From an uncultured Clostridium sp. (GTDB taxonomy: Bacteria > Bacillota > Clostridia > TANB77 > CAG-508), in contig CAOJKP010000005.1 of NCBI GenBank assembly GCA_948438085.1, positions 1 through 64,000 on the forward strand: 64,000 bases of DNA, in the 5' to 3' direction. The notes under the pieces were generated by a model that was not told the DNA's origin, did not search any database, and saw only the letters and a program-made list of their open reading frames with translations. Below are positions 1 through 8,388 of the stretch, one piece after another (the first letter of the stretch is position 1; each line of letters opens with the position of its first letter). The translations under genes were made by a program, and so were the position numbers.

Positions 1-25
1 CTCTTACAACACCAACTATTTTCAT
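1..25 (-). CDS. Start of an off-window gene (first 8 codons only)
   Basis: An ATG at 25-23 on the minus strand opens MKIVGVVR and runs off the left edge. It follows a purine-rich ribosome site (AGAGGAAA) and a strong sigma-A promoter at 53-81. The promoter and leader are nearly identical to those at 33190-33250, so this may be a relative of whatever that promoter was built to express. The product cannot be identified from eight codons. Confidence 0.3.
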
Positions 26-52
26 ATTTTCCTCTCTTTCTTTTGTTGTTTT

Positions 53-81
53 ATTATATATTAACCATTTTTTTATTTCAA
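53..81 (-). promoter_or_regulatory. Sigma-A promoter for the off-window left gene
   Basis: Read on the minus strand: -35 TTGAAA (81-76), 17-bp spacer, -10 TATAAT (58-53). The hexamers and spacing are near consensus. About 55 nt around it match the promoter at 33222-33250. Confidence 0.6.
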
Positions 82-262
82 TATATTTTTATTTAATTTT
101 ATATGAATTTTTGTATTCCACTTTTTTCTATTTATGGTACATACAGTAAAATTTTTTATTATAATAGATTTATTTAATACTTTTATACATGTATATAGTA
201 CTTACAAATACCTTAAAAGTGTTATTTTTTTATATTAAAATTTTACTGGTGGTGAATTTTTA

Positions 263-475
263 ATGCTAAGTTTTAATATTGAAGAATTATTAAAAAGGAA
301 AAACAAGTCAAAATACTGGTTATGTCAGAATATGAATGTAACTAGCAGAAACTTAAACAGAGTAATACATGGAGAAACTACTTCTATTTCTTTTAAATAT
401 TTAGAAGATTTATGTAAGTTTTTAGATTGTGATTTAGATGATCTTATCAATATTGAGGAAGATAATATAATATAA
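263..475 (+). CDS. Small XRE/Cro-type helix-turn-helix regulator
   Basis: A 70-residue protein made almost wholly of one Cro/C1-type HTH domain. The order is a helix (residues 4-12), NKSKYWLCQNMNVTSRNLNRV as turn and recognition helix, then the TTSISFKYLEDLCKFLDCDLDDLI segment typical of short Xre repressors of the YozG type. It is expected to bind DNA as a dimer. The start follows GGTGGTGAA with suitable spacing. It is the only plus-strand gene in the first 19 kb, and its stop lies inside a perfect terminator hairpin. A dyad ATACATGTAT at 185-194 upstream is a possible self-operator. The target regulon cannot be inferred. Confidence 0.75.
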   Translation: MLSFNIEELLKRKNKSKYWLCQNMNVTSRNLNRVIHGETTSISFKYLEDLCKFLDCDLDDLINIEEDNII

Positions 476-529
476 ATAAAACAGCTTAAAATATTAATTG
501 TAAAATTAATATTTTAAGCTGTTTTATTT
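474..529. terminator. Perfect 26-bp hairpin terminator after the HTH gene
   Basis: Arms 474-499 and 504-529 are perfect reverse complements around a 4-nt GTAA loop. A-rich and T-rich flanks on both sides would let it work in both directions. It overlaps the HTH stop codon. Confidence 0.8.
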
Positions 530-627
530 ATTTTTATTTATATTGTACTTAAAAAATACTTATAATTTGTTATTATTGAATAGATAGATTTTCAAATAAT
601 TTTAAAATAAAAAAATCACTTATTTTT

Positions 628-1299
628 TTATTTACAAAATCTATGATTGCCTATTGTTATTATATGTGGTCTTGACCATATCCATGAACTTGTTGCAGTT
701 CTTGGATTAAAATAATATATTGCTCCATATGACGGATCCCAACCATTTAATGCATCTCTAGCTGCTTTTTTAGCTGTTGCATTGGGAGTTAAATTTATTT
801 GACCATCTGACACTACATCAAATGCCCCTCTTTGATATATTACTCCCGCAATTGTATTTGGAAAATTTGAATTTTTAACTCTATTTAAAACAACTGCTGC
901 AACAGCTACTTGCCCTTCATATGGTTCTCCTCTTGCTTCTCCATATACTAGTTTTGCTAATAAATTCAAATCACTAGAATTAGAAACATTGCCACTACTG
1001 TTTCCACTAGAATTAAAAATTCCCATTGCTTCTAATGTATTTTTTCCTGCTATTCCATCTACAGCTAGTCCATTTTTTCTTTGAAAATATTTAACAGCTT
1101 CTAAAGTTTGGCTCCCATATATTCCATCTATATTACCATTATAATATCCCCATCTTTTTAATTTTGTTTGTATTTGTGTTACTTCATTACCTCTAGAACC
1201 ATATTTAGATAATGCTTGTACTATACTTGTACTAAATATGTTATATATTATAAATACTGTTAGCACAATTCCTATTGTTATTGTAGCCTTTTTGTTCAA
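628..1299 (-). CDS. sleB: SleB-like spore cortex-lytic hydrolase with peptidoglycan-binding domain
   Basis: 223 residues. An N-terminal membrane/signal segment (about 7-29) is followed by a PG_binding_1 domain (33-93, with DGIYGSQTLEAVKYFQ and DGIAGKNTLEAMG repeats). A Ser/Asn linker (95-110) leads to a Hydrolase_2 (SleB/CwlJ) domain (112-223) with the expected catalytic Glu121 in YGEARGEP. SleB is a lytic transglycosylase that degrades muramic-lactam cortex during germination. The order matches B. subtilis SleB but the protein is shorter. No ypeB partner is present in the window. The ATG follows GAGGTGAA. A forespore-type promoter candidate lies upstream. Another cell-wall hydrolase role is possible. 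Confidence 0.85.
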   Translation of the reverse strand: MNKKATITIGIVLTVFIIYNIFSTSIVQALSKYGSRGNEVTQIQTKLKRWGYYNGNIDGIYGSQTLEAVKYFQRKNGLAVDGIAGKNTLEAMGIFNSSGNSSGNVSNSSDLNLLAKLVYGEARGEPYEGQVAVAAVVLNRVKNSNFPNTIAGVIYQRGAFDVVSDGQINLTPNATAKKAARDALNGWDPSYGAIYYFNPRTATSSWIWSRPHIITIGNHRFCK

Positions 1300-1337
1300 A
1301 TAAATTCACCTCATTTTATATTAAATACCATTTATAG

Positions 1338-1366
1338 TATTTTCTCCATAAAAAGTGAATTTATAC
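1338..1366 (-). promoter_or_regulatory. Candidate forespore (sigma-F/G type) promoter of sleB
   Basis: On the minus strand GTATA (1366-1362) is followed after 14 nt by GGAGAAAATA (1347-1338), which fits the sigma-F -10 consensus GGNRANANTW. It sits about 40 nt before the sleB start. The spacing is about one base short of the usual value, so the call is tentative. Confidence 0.35.
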
Positions 1367-1371
1367 AATTT

Positions 1372-3033
1372 TTAAAATATTCCCACTATATTTCCATCTT
1401 CATCTATATCTATTTGTTCTGCAGCTGGAATTTTTGGTAATCCTGGCATCGTATATATTTTTCCTGTTAGCACTACAATAAATCCAGCACCTGCTTTTAG
1501 ATTTACTTCTGAAACATTTATTGCAAATGGCTCTTTGCATAATAAATTCTTTGCATCATCTGAAAATGAATATTGTGTTTTTGCTATACATATAGGTAAT
1601 TTTCCATAATTTAAATTTTTAATTTGCTCTATTTGTTCTAGTGCTTCTTTGGAATATGTTACTTCATTTGCACCATATATATTTTTTGCAATCTTTTCTA
1701 TTTTTGTTTTTATATCATCTTCTATTTCATATGCATATTGCATATTTTCTTTTTGTTCACATAATTTAATTACTTTTTCGGCTAAATCCTTTGCTCCAAT
1801 TCCACCTTGTTCCCATACTGAAGTTAAACTTAATTCTATATTATTATTTTCTAATATATCTTTTAATAATTTAATTTCTTCCATACTGTCATCTTTATAT
1901 TTATTTATTGCAACAATAATATTTAATCCAAATTTATTTCTTATATTGTCTACATGCTTTAATAGATTGTTTATTCCTTCTTTTAATGCTGGTATATTTT
2001 CTTCTTTAATTCTATCTTTTTCTACTCCACCATGGTACTTTAATGCTTTCATCGTAGCAACACATACTACTGCATCTGGTTTTATATTTGCTGTTCTACA
2101 TTTTATATCTATAAACTTTTCTGCACCCAAATCCGCTCCAAACCCAGCTTCTGTTACAACATATTCTCCAAGTTTTAGTGCTGTTTTTGTCGCTATTATA
2201 CTATTACATCCGTGAGCAATATTTGCAAATGGTCCTCCATGTATTAATGCTGGTGTATGTTCTAAAGTTTGTACTAAATTAGGTTTTATTGCATCTTTTA
2301 GTAATACTGTTAAACTCCCTTGTGCATTTAAATCTCTTGCTGTAATTGGTTCTTCCTGTTCATTATATCCTACTATAATATTACCAATTCTTAATTTTAA
2401 ATCTTTTATATCTTTTGCAAGACATAAAATAGCCATTATCTCAGATGCTACAGTTATATCAAAAGAGTCTTGTCTAGGCATCATTCCTTTTTCATTAGAT
2501 AATCCACATTCTATTTTTCTTAGTTGTCTATCATTTAAATCTATACATCTTTTCCATATTACTTTTTTAAATTTTAATTTATTTCCAAAATAAATATGAT
2601 TATCTATCATTGCTGATAATAAATTGTTAGCTGATGTTATTGCATGTATATCTCCTGTAAAATGGAGGTTTATATCTTCCATTGGAGCTACTTGAGCATA
2701 TCCTCCTCCTGTTGCTCCACCCTTTGTACCAAATACAGGACCTAGTGATGGTTCCCTTAATGCTAAAATGGACTTTTTCCCTATTTTAGATAATCCATCT
2801 GCTAACCCAATTGCTACTGTTGTTTTTCCTTCTCCTAGTGGTGTTGGATTTATTGCAGTTACAAGTATTAATTTACCATCTTTATTCTTAACAATTTTTT
2901 CTTGAATCTTTTCAGATATTTTTGCTTTGTATTTTCCGTAACTTTCGATATATTCTTCCTCAATTCCTATCTTTTTTGCAACATATAAAATATTCTCTAA
3001 TTTTACATTTCTTGCTATTTGTATATCTTCCAT
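1372..3033 (-). CDS. fhs: Formate-tetrahydrofolate ligase
   Basis: ATP-dependent ligation of formate to tetrahydrofolate, giving 10-formyl-THF for purine synthesis, initiator fMet and, in acetogens, the methyl branch of carbon fixation. The P-loop TPLGEGKTT lies about 70 residues in. The family stretches REPSLGPVFGTKGGATGGGYAQ and the C-terminal GKIYTMPGLPKIPAA are intact, at normal family length (about 553 residues). Translation could begin upstream at a TTG (3054), but MEDIQIA at 3033 fits family N-termini better. It follows the PAP2-like gene by a short gap and is probably co-transcribed. No other Wood-Ljungdahl genes are in the window, so a purely biosynthetic role is equally likely. Confidence 0.95.
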   Translation of the reverse strand: MEDIQIARNVKLENILYVAKKIGIEEEYIESYGKYKAKISEKIQEKIVKNKDGKLILVTAINPTPLGEGKTTVAIGLADGLSKIGKKSILALREPSLGPVFGTKGGATGGGYAQVAPMEDINLHFTGDIHAITSANNLLSAMIDNHIYFGNKLKFKKVIWKRCIDLNDRQLRKIECGLSNEKGMMPRQDSFDITVASEIMAILCLAKDIKDLKLRIGNIIVGYNEQEEPITARDLNAQGSLTVLLKDAIKPNLVQTLEHTPALIHGGPFANIAHGCNSIIATKTALKLGEYVVTEAGFGADLGAEKFIDIKCRTANIKPDAVVCVATMKALKYHGGVEKDRIKEENIPALKEGINNLLKHVDNIRNKFGLNIIVAINKYKDDSMEEIKLLKDILENNNIELSLTSVWEQGGIGAKDLAEKVIKLCEQKENMQYAYEIEDDIKTKIEKIAKNIYGANEVTYSKEALEQIEQIKNLNYGKLPICIAKTQYSFSDDAKNLLCKEPFAINVSEVNLKAGAGFIVVLTGKIYTMPGLPKIPAAEQIDIDEDGNIVGIF

Positions 3034-3065
3034 ACCTACTTTCATTCCTTCCAAATGTATATAAT

Positions 3066-3497
3066 TTAAAATACTAATCCTGCAATTATACCTATTGTTG
3101 CTCCAACAAATACTTGTATTGGTGTATGCCCCAGTACTTCTACTAATTTTTCTTGAACTTGCAAAGTTGATAGTCCAGGTGTTTCAATTATTTTATTTAA
3201 TAATCTTGCTTGCTTTCCTGCTGCTCTTCTTACCCCTGTTGCATCATACATTACTATAAATGCAAATATCACAGATAAAGCAAATAATGGTGTATTTAAT
3301 CCTTCATTTTTTCCTATTAATGTAGCAACTGAACTTACAATAGCAGAGTGTGAACTTGGCATTCCTCCTGCACCTAATATCCTCTTAAAATTAAATTTCT
3401 TAGTTTTTACTAAATCATATATTACTTTAAAAGCTTGTATTCCAACCCATAATAGCATTGGAATATATAAATATTTATATTGTGTTACTCCTTCCAC
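3066..3497 (-). CDS. Divergent PAP2 family membrane protein (YuiD-like)
   Basis: About 143 residues with four predicted hydrophobic segments. The conserved GGMPSSHSAIVSSVATLIG and YDATGVRRAAGKQA blocks define the divergent PAP2/acid phosphatase-related (DUF212) family. The SSHS motif and the downstream Arg/His pattern suggest a lipid-phosphate phosphatase-like active site, but no substrate is established for this family. A GTG at 3497 preceded by GGAGG with 5-nt spacing looks like the true start; an ATG 12 nt earlier overlaps that ribosome site. It lies 12-33 nt upstream of fhs. Confidence 0.85.
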   Translation of the reverse strand: MEGVTQYKYLYIPMLLWVGIQAFKVIYDLVKTKKFNFKRILGAGGMPSSHSAIVSSVATLIGKNEGLNTPLFALSVIFAFIVMYDATGVRRAAGKQARLLNKIIETPGLSTLQVQEKLVEVLGHTPIQVFVGATIGIIAGLVF

Positions 3498-3630
3498 ATT
3501 AACCTCCATTCAATGTAAATAAGTTGTCAACATTCATTATATAAGTTATTCTATTTAGCAAATAAAATTCATTTTAAAGCCATTAAATTTTTATGCTAAT
3601 AAATGAACTCTTATTCTTTATTTAAAATGT

Positions 3631-3858
3631 CTATTCTTGTACAGTAAAATTATCTTCTACAACGTCATTATCGTTTCTTATAAGTATATTTATTCTTTTT
3701 TCTGCATTTTCTAAAATTGTATTACACTGTTTTGATAATTTCATTCCTTGTTCAAATTTTAAAACTGATTCATCTAAATTTAAATCTCCCTTTTCTAATT
3801 CTTGTGCTATTTGTTCTAATTGTTTAATAATTTCTTCAAAACTAATATTTTCTTCCAT
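3631..3858 (-). CDS. xseB: Exodeoxyribonuclease VII small subunit
   Basis: 75 residues, the normal size for XseB. The sequence begins ENISFEEIIKQLEQIAQELE and continues with GDLNLDESVLKFEQGMKL, the diagnostic helical hairpin that binds the large subunit. Exonuclease VII degrades single-stranded DNA from both ends into acid-soluble oligonucleotides. It lies directly downstream of xseA. Because xseA is frameshifted here, this subunit would have no full-length partner if the frameshift is real. Confidence 0.93.
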   Translation of the reverse strand: MEENISFEEIIKQLEQIAQELEKGDLNLDESVLKFEQGMKLSKQCNTILENAEKRINILIRNDNDVVEDNFTVQE

Positions 3859-3933
3859 TTTTACTTTTCATTCCTTTCTAAATTACAAACCTATGTTGGA
3901 AAATAATTGTCATTTCATCTATTATTTATATTC

Positions 3934-5122
3934 TTATAATACTTGTGCTTGTTTTTCTCCATCTATAAATTTTAAATTAATTATTTCATCTTTTTTTAAA
4001 TCATCTACTGTTTTTAATATCTTTTCTTTGCTTTGTGCTATGCAATACCCTCTAGTTAGTGTTTTTAATGGGCTTAAAGTATCTAATCTATTTATTACAT
4101 TATATGCTTTGTTTTGTTTATCTTTAAAAATATTACTTTCGCTTGTTTTTAGTCTATTCACTATCATATCTATTTTTATATATTGTTCTGATATATTTTG
4201 TAGTGGCTCTTTAAATGCTCTTGTAGACATACATTTTTCATATTTTAGTCTCATTAATTCAACTTTTTTCTTTAAAGAAATTTTTAATCTATTATTATAG
4301 TTTGATAATTTAATTTTTATTTCTTCTATATCTGGTACTGCTAGTTCTGCAGCAGCAGAAGGAGTTGGTGCTCTTAAATCTGCAACAAAATCAGCTATTG
4401 TAAAATCTGTTTCATGTCCTACAGCAGATATTATTGGTATTTTAGAATTAAATATTGCTCTTGCTACTACTTCTTCATTAAATGGCCATAAATCTTCTAG
4501 TGATCCTCCGACCTCTACCTATTATTAATACATCTGCTAAATTTTTTTCGTTCATAAAACGAATTGCATCTGCTATTTTTTCTCCTGCCCCTTCTCCTTG
4601 TACTGGTACAGGTAATAATCGTATATATACATTTGGGTTTCTCCTTGTACTTACGTTTATTATATCCCTTATTACAGCTCCAGTTTGAGATGTTAAAACT
4701 CCTATAACTTTAGGCATAAATGGTATTTTCTTTTTATATTTTTGTTCAAATAATCCTTCTTTTTCTAAATTGTTTTTTAATTCCTCATATTTTTTATATA
4801 AATCTCCAATTCCTTCTTGTTGCATTGCTTTACAATATATCTGATATACTCCATCTCTTTCATATACAGCTACAGTTCCAAATACTACTACCTTTGTTCC
4901 ATCTTTTGGTACAAATTTTAAAGTTTGAGTATATGATTTAAACATAATACATTTTATTAATGAATTATCATCTTTAAGTGTAAAATATAAATGCCCTGTA
5001 TAATGATTTTTAAAATTAGATATCTCTCCTTTTACTAAAACATTATTTAAATATTCATCATTATCTACTTTGTTTTTTATGTATTTATTCAAATCTGTTA
5101 CTGTTATTGCTTCTGGTTTCAT
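3934..5122 (-). pseudogene. xseA: Exodeoxyribonuclease VII large subunit, interrupted by a single-base frameshift
   Basis: The 5' part (5122 to about 4511) encodes the OB-fold (VTDLNKYIKNKVDNDEYL, VKGEISNFKNHYTGHLYFTL) and the start of the catalytic domain up to DVLIIGRG. An extra base at 4510 (G on the plus strand, C in the message) then shifts the frame to a stop. Skipping that base gives [16 protein letters not shown] and continues through [24 protein letters not shown] and the coiled-coil region to the stop at 3934. The reconstructed length is about 395 residues, normal for XseA. Everything else is intact, so this is a very recent mutation or a sequencing/assembly error. The start follows a short ribosome site after a terminator that separates it from nusB. 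Confidence 0.88.
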
Positions 5123-5152
5123 TTCTTCTCCTTTTGTTTTATAAATATTTTA

Positions 5153-5207
5153 TATAGTATTTTTGAATAGGTAAAATCCAAGATTTTACCTATTCAAAAA
5201 TACTATA
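5153..5207. terminator. Perfect 26-bp hairpin between nusB and xseA
   Basis: Arms 5153-5178 and 5182-5207 are exact reverse complements around CAA. It lies after the nusB stop and before the xseA start on the minus strand. It probably ends the asp23-nusB transcript. Confidence 0.75.
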
Positions 5208-5217
5208 TAATAGCTAC

Positions 5218-5637
5218 TTATATATTATCTAATTTTTGTTTTACTATACTTGCCAATACTCCATTAATGAATGAGGATGAATTTTCTTCGCCATATTTCT
5301 TTGCTAACTCTATTACTTCATTTATAGCTACCTTATAAGGTAATTGTTTATATATTATTTCATATGTAGACAATTTCAAAAGTGCCAAATTTACCTTTGA
5401 TATTCTACTAATTTGCCACTCTGCTTTTAAATTGTGAGATATTAATTCTTCTATCTCAGAATTATATCTATTAACTCCATCTACTATATCAATTATATAT
5501 TCTTTTGTATTATTGTCTGTTATCTGGTTGTTTTCAATATATAATAGAGTTATATCTTTGCTATTTTCATGTTGAATTTCCATACTGTATAACAACTTAA
5601 AAGCCTCATCTCTTGCTGCAGTTCTATTCATAGCCAT
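5218..5637 (-). CDS. nusB: Transcription antitermination factor NusB
   Basis: 139 residues, full NusB length, all-helical. N-terminal [19 protein letters not shown] and C-terminal [27 protein letters not shown] are characteristic. NusB with S10 (NusE) binds boxA RNA in rRNA leaders to form the antitermination complex. It lies 28 nt downstream of the DUF2273 gene, the common asp23-amaP-DUF2273-nusB order of Clostridia. A strong terminator follows. Confidence 0.96.
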   Translation of the reverse strand: MAMNRTAARDEAFKLLYSMEIQHENSKDITLLYIENNQITDNNTKEYIIDIVDGVNRYNSEIEELISHNLKAEWQISRISKVNLALLKLSTYEIIYKQLPYKVAINEVIELAKKYGEENSSSFINGVLASIVKQKLDNI

Positions 5638-5665
5638 ACCATTCCTTTCAAAAGGTTAAATACTT

Positions 5666-5869
5666 CTATAATCTATCTATAAGTCCTTTTAATTTTTCTT
5701 TAACTTGAGTTTTATTCCTTTGTACATAATTTCCTATAATCATTCCTAAAAATATTAATACAACTCCTATAATTAGTTCATATAAACGTGTGCATAATAT
5801 TACTATTGCTATTAATCCACCTATAATAGCTCCACAATATTTAGTTAAAAATTTTTTAAAATTATCCAT
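5666..5869 (-). CDS. DUF2273 small membrane protein
   Basis: 67 residues with two hydrophobic helices (about 11-28 and 30-48) joined by a short turn, then a basic tail (QRNKTQVKEKLKGLIDRL). The layout and the position between amaP and nusB match the DUF2273 family, small proteins linked with Asp23 envelope complexes. It is probably a membrane partner of AmaP/Asp23; no biochemical role is established. The ATG follows GAGAGG. Confidence 0.8.
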   Translation of the reverse strand: MDNFKKFLTKYCGAIIGGLIAIVILCTRLYELIIGVVLIFLGMIIGNYVQRNKTQVKEKLKGLIDRL

Positions 5870-5903
5870 ACCTCTCTACTCATTCCTTTCAGATATTACT
5901 GAC

Positions 5904-6461
5904 TTATTCTTGTACATTGTTTACTTTTTGAGTTATATTTTTAATTTTTATATCTACTTGTTTTACATCTATATCTATAGATTTTTTTAATACATCTTTT
6001 ATTTTCAACTGTAAATTACTTGATAAATCTTTTATTATTGCTTCTTTTGCAACATATAGTGTCACTTCTATATTTAAGCTTTTATCTGAACCCATATGAA
6101 CATCTGTGGATACTTCTTGTGCACTTTCAAATTCTTTTGCAACTCCGTTTACTATATTTTGTATTGTTTCTTTTGATATTAGTAATTTACCATTTTCATT
6201 TTGTAATAATATCCCATTTCCAAATGTTTTATTTGATTTATCGCTTGAAGTAAAAAATATTGCCTTTATTGCTAATAATATAAATACTACTAAAAGTCCT
6301 AAAACTACATTTGATGTAACTGCATCTGTTATTACGAAATTTATAAAAGTAGTTATAGTTAATATATCTAACCATCCAAATATTAGTAATGCTGTTATTA
6401 TAGATATTATTAAAATTATTGTTGAAAATAGTATTAAAGCTATTTTATCTAATATTTTCAT
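5904..6461 (-). CDS. amaP: Alkaline shock response membrane anchor AmaP
   Basis: 185 residues. Two N-terminal membrane segments (about 7-31 and 47-69) are followed by a cytosolic domain (about 80-180) with NENGKLLISKETIQNIVNGV and the alternating beta/alpha pattern of Asp23-like folds. AmaP anchors Asp23 at the membrane in Staphylococcus aureus. It lies between asp23 and DUF2273. About 170 nt separate it from asp23, and that gap carries a long inverted repeat (6489-6574), so stoichiometry may be adjusted by partial termination. Confidence 0.85.
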   Translation of the reverse strand: MKILDKIALILFSTIILIISIITALLIFGWLDILTITTFINFVITDAVTSNVVLGLLVVFILLAIKAIFFTSSDKSNKTFGNGILLQNENGKLLISKETIQNIVNGVAKEFESAQEVSTDVHMGSDKSLNIEVTLYVAKEAIIKDLSSNLQLKIKDVLKKSIDIDVKQVDIKIKNITQKVNNVQE

Positions 6462-6488
6462 TTTATATGCTCCTTTTTTAGTTCATTT

Positions 6489-6574
6489 TATATAATAGGA
6501 AAGCTTCTAAAACATTCTTTTAAAAATAAATTAATATAATTTTAAAAAAGTTTCATAGTGTTTCCTATTATATA
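6489..6574 (-). promoter_or_regulatory. Long inverted repeat between asp23 and amaP
   Basis: Arms 6489-6502 and 6561-6574 (14 bp, perfect) enclose an AU-rich inner region that can itself pair (CTTTT...AAAAG). It lies inside the presumed asp23-amaP transcript. It could act as a partial terminator or RNA-stability element, because the asp23 product is normally needed in excess of its anchor. Confidence 0.4.
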
Positions 6575-6629
6575 AATGTTTTCATACAACTCTTCGTTTT
6601 AAGTACACATTAGGCTTAAAGTTGAAATT

Positions 6630-7064
6630 TTAATCTTCTTTTGATTGTTGTTGTTCTTCTAATGCCTGTGTTTTTACTCCTTGAACATGTACATTTACTT
6701 CTATAACTTTTAATCCTGTCATATTTTCTACTGCTTTTTTTACTCTATTTTGTATTTCAAATGCTATGTCTGGAATTCTTGTACCATATTCTACTATTAT
6801 ATTTACATCTATTTTTGTTTCTTTTTGTCCAACTTCAACTTTTATTCCTTTAGAGATTTTTTTCTTTCCACTTAATACTTCAGAAATTCCTCCTGCAAAT
6901 CCCCCTGCCATTTCTGCAACTCCTGCTACTTCTGAAACAGCTACTCCAGCTATTACTGATACAACATCATCTGCTATACTAATTTGATTATTATCTTGAC
7001 TTTCTAGTGAAACTTCTTGATTAACTACTTCTTCATTTTTTTGTTCTACATTTTCCTTTTCCAT
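6630..7064 (-). CDS. Asp23/Gls24 family envelope stress protein
   Basis: 144 residues. An acidic Gln/Asn-rich N-terminus (1-28) is followed by the Asp23 domain (about 29-130) with SIADDVVSVIAGVAVSEVAGV, a Gly-rich AGGFAGGISEVLSGKK and KIDVNIIVEYGTRIPDIAFEIQ. A Gln/Glu tail closes it. Asp23 proteins form membrane-associated assemblies tied to cell-envelope homeostasis. It is the first gene of asp23-amaP-DUF2273-nusB. The ATG follows AAGGAGG. The 6S RNA gene lies immediately upstream on the same strand. Confidence 0.93.
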   Translation of the reverse strand: MEKENVEQKNEEVVNQEVSLESQDNNQISIADDVVSVIAGVAVSEVAGVAEMAGGFAGGISEVLSGKKKISKGIKVEVGQKETKIDVNIIVEYGTRIPDIAFEIQNRVKKAVENMTGLKVIEVNVHVQGVKTQALEEQQQSKED

Positions 7065-7095
7065 ATTATTTCCTCCTTAATTATTAATAAAAATA

Positions 7096-7138
7096 AAATT
7101 GATATACTTATCTTATGAATATTAGTATATCAATTTTT
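7096..7138 (-). terminator. Hairpin between 6S RNA and asp23
   Basis: Arms 7096-7108 and 7126-7138 are perfect 13-bp complements. The minus-strand 3' side is followed by a T-rich tail. It lies just downstream of the 6S RNA 3' end, so it is probably a back-up terminator. Confidence 0.5.
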
Positions 7139-7189
7139 ATAATTTTTTACAACAGTTTTTATATAAAATTTTTCTTTCCTTTTATATAC

Positions 7190-7379
7190 AAAAAACCCCG
7201 CCTTAGACGTCATTGCCAAGAGATTTTACGGACCTGTATATATACAGGTGGGTGCCTACCTAAATACTTATGGGTTTCTTACATAAATGCAAGCATACAC
7301 GCCATATTCAGAGTTTAAGCTCCCTTTCCGAAAGTTTGAGGTTCTAAAATATCTTGTTTGTCGCGTACTACGCAGGGAA
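7190..7379 (-). ncRNA. ssrS: 6S RNA (RNA polymerase-binding regulatory RNA)
   Basis: This GC-richer island of about 190 nt has no coding potential. On the minus strand the 5' end CCCTGCG pairs with the 3' GGCGGGG, which runs into TTTTTT. Internal blocks GAACCTCAAAC, GGGAGCTTAAACTC, GGCGTG.ATGC, GTAAGAAACCC, GTAGGCACCCACCTGTA.ATACAGGTCCGTAA and CTCTTGGCAATGACG follow the order I recall for Firmicutes 6S RNAs. The long hairpin mimics an open promoter and sequesters sigma-A RNA polymerase in stationary phase. Ends are approximate and the family call rests on remembered consensus, not a covariance search. Confidence 0.8.
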
Positions 7380-7556
7380 ATTTAATATCTATTTAATTAC
7401 AAGTTTATAATAACATATAAGCTTAATTTATTTCAAGTTTGTTTTTTTCGTTTTAAGCTTATTTTTTTATATTTAGATTTATTTATCTCACTTTTTTTAA
7501 GTTTTTATAATATTATTATATAAATTTATTACTTGTATTATTCATAAATTTATGTA

Positions 7557-8360
7557 TTATCTTACAATACATAACACAATTATAATAATTCCAATAATTA
7601 CTCTATATATTGCGAAAAATTTAAAACTTCCTTTTTTTAAATATTGCAATAAAAATTTTATTACTAATATCCCAACCAAAAAGCTTACAAATATTCCTAT
7701 AAAAAATGGTACACTAAAGACAAAATCTTTTAGTTTATATAAAGTTGCCGCAAATACTATTGGAGTTGAAAGCAAAAATGAATATTTGGCAGTTGATTCT
7801 CTATCTACTCCCATTAGTCTACCTGTAGTCATTGTTACTCCAGAACGTGACACTCCTGGAATAAATGCTAATGCTTGTGAAAATCCTATTAAAAATGTTT
7901 GTTTTAAGCTCATATCCTCATATTTTGTGTTTGATTTTGCATTTTTATCTACTATATATAATACAATTCCCATAACTATTAATGCTATTGCTATTATTAT
8001 TGGCTTTGTTAGTAAATCTTCCAAAAAATGGTCTAATAAAAATCCTATTATTCCTCCTGGTATTGTTGCTAATACTATATACCAAAACATTTTTCCTTGT
8101 GTTGTTTTTTCTTTCTTTATAGCTAATTTGTATCCACCTTTTATAAGTTCTATCCAATCCTTAAAGAAAAATAATACTATAGCTAAAAGTGTTCCAAAAT
8201 GTAAAGCTACATCAAATCCTTCAAATGAATTTACAAATTCTAGTATTTTATCCCACCCTAATATCCATGGTATTATATTTAAATGAGCAGAACTTGATAT
8301 TGGTAAAAGTTCTGTTAATCCTTGTACTACTCCTAAAATAATTGCTTGAAATATTGTCAT
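7557..8360 (-). CDS. uppP: Undecaprenyl-diphosphatase (UppP/BacA)
   Basis: 267 residues, 7-8 hydrophobic segments. The two signature blocks are present: GVVQGLTELLPISSSAHL (10-27, Glu17 and the SSSAH motif) and IPGVSRSG (167-174). UppP dephosphorylates undecaprenyl pyrophosphate to recycle the lipid carrier for peptidoglycan and teichoic acids, and confers bacitracin tolerance. It lies 28 nt downstream of dpaA and is probably co-transcribed. Confidence 0.97.
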   Translation of the reverse strand: MTIFQAIILGVVQGLTELLPISSSAHLNIIPWILGWDKILEFVNSFEGFDVALHFGTLLAIVLFFFKDWIELIKGGYKLAIKKEKTTQGKMFWYIVLATIPGGIIGFLLDHFLEDLLTKPIIIAIALIVMGIVLYIVDKNAKSNTKYEDMSLKQTFLIGFSQALAFIPGVSRSGVTMTTGRLMGVDRESTAKYSFLLSTPIVFAATLYKLKDFVFSVPFFIGIFVSFLVGILVIKFLLQYLKKGSFKFFAIYRVIIGIIIIVLCIVR

Positions 8361-8388
8361 TTTAAATTTTCCTTTCTTTTGTTATATT

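Noticed and set aside
1649-2215. 188-residue plus-strand open frame
   Set aside because: It is antisense to fhs, whose motifs are intact; the frame lacks a ribosome site and its composition is that of a reversed AT-rich gene.
3934-5122. Programmed frameshift in xseA
   Set aside because: No slippery heptamer or downstream stimulator is seen at 4510, and XseA is not known to need frameshifting; an insertion is simpler.
6020-6495. Plus-strand frames across amaP
   Set aside because: They are antisense shadows of a two-helix membrane protein; the minus-strand frame has a ribosome site and operon context.
7115-7318. 67-residue plus-strand frame
   Set aside because: It lies across the 6S RNA and a hairpin; the RNA explains the sequence better.
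7557-8286. 244-residue plus-strand frame
   Set aside because: It is antisense to uppP, which has both catalytic motifs.
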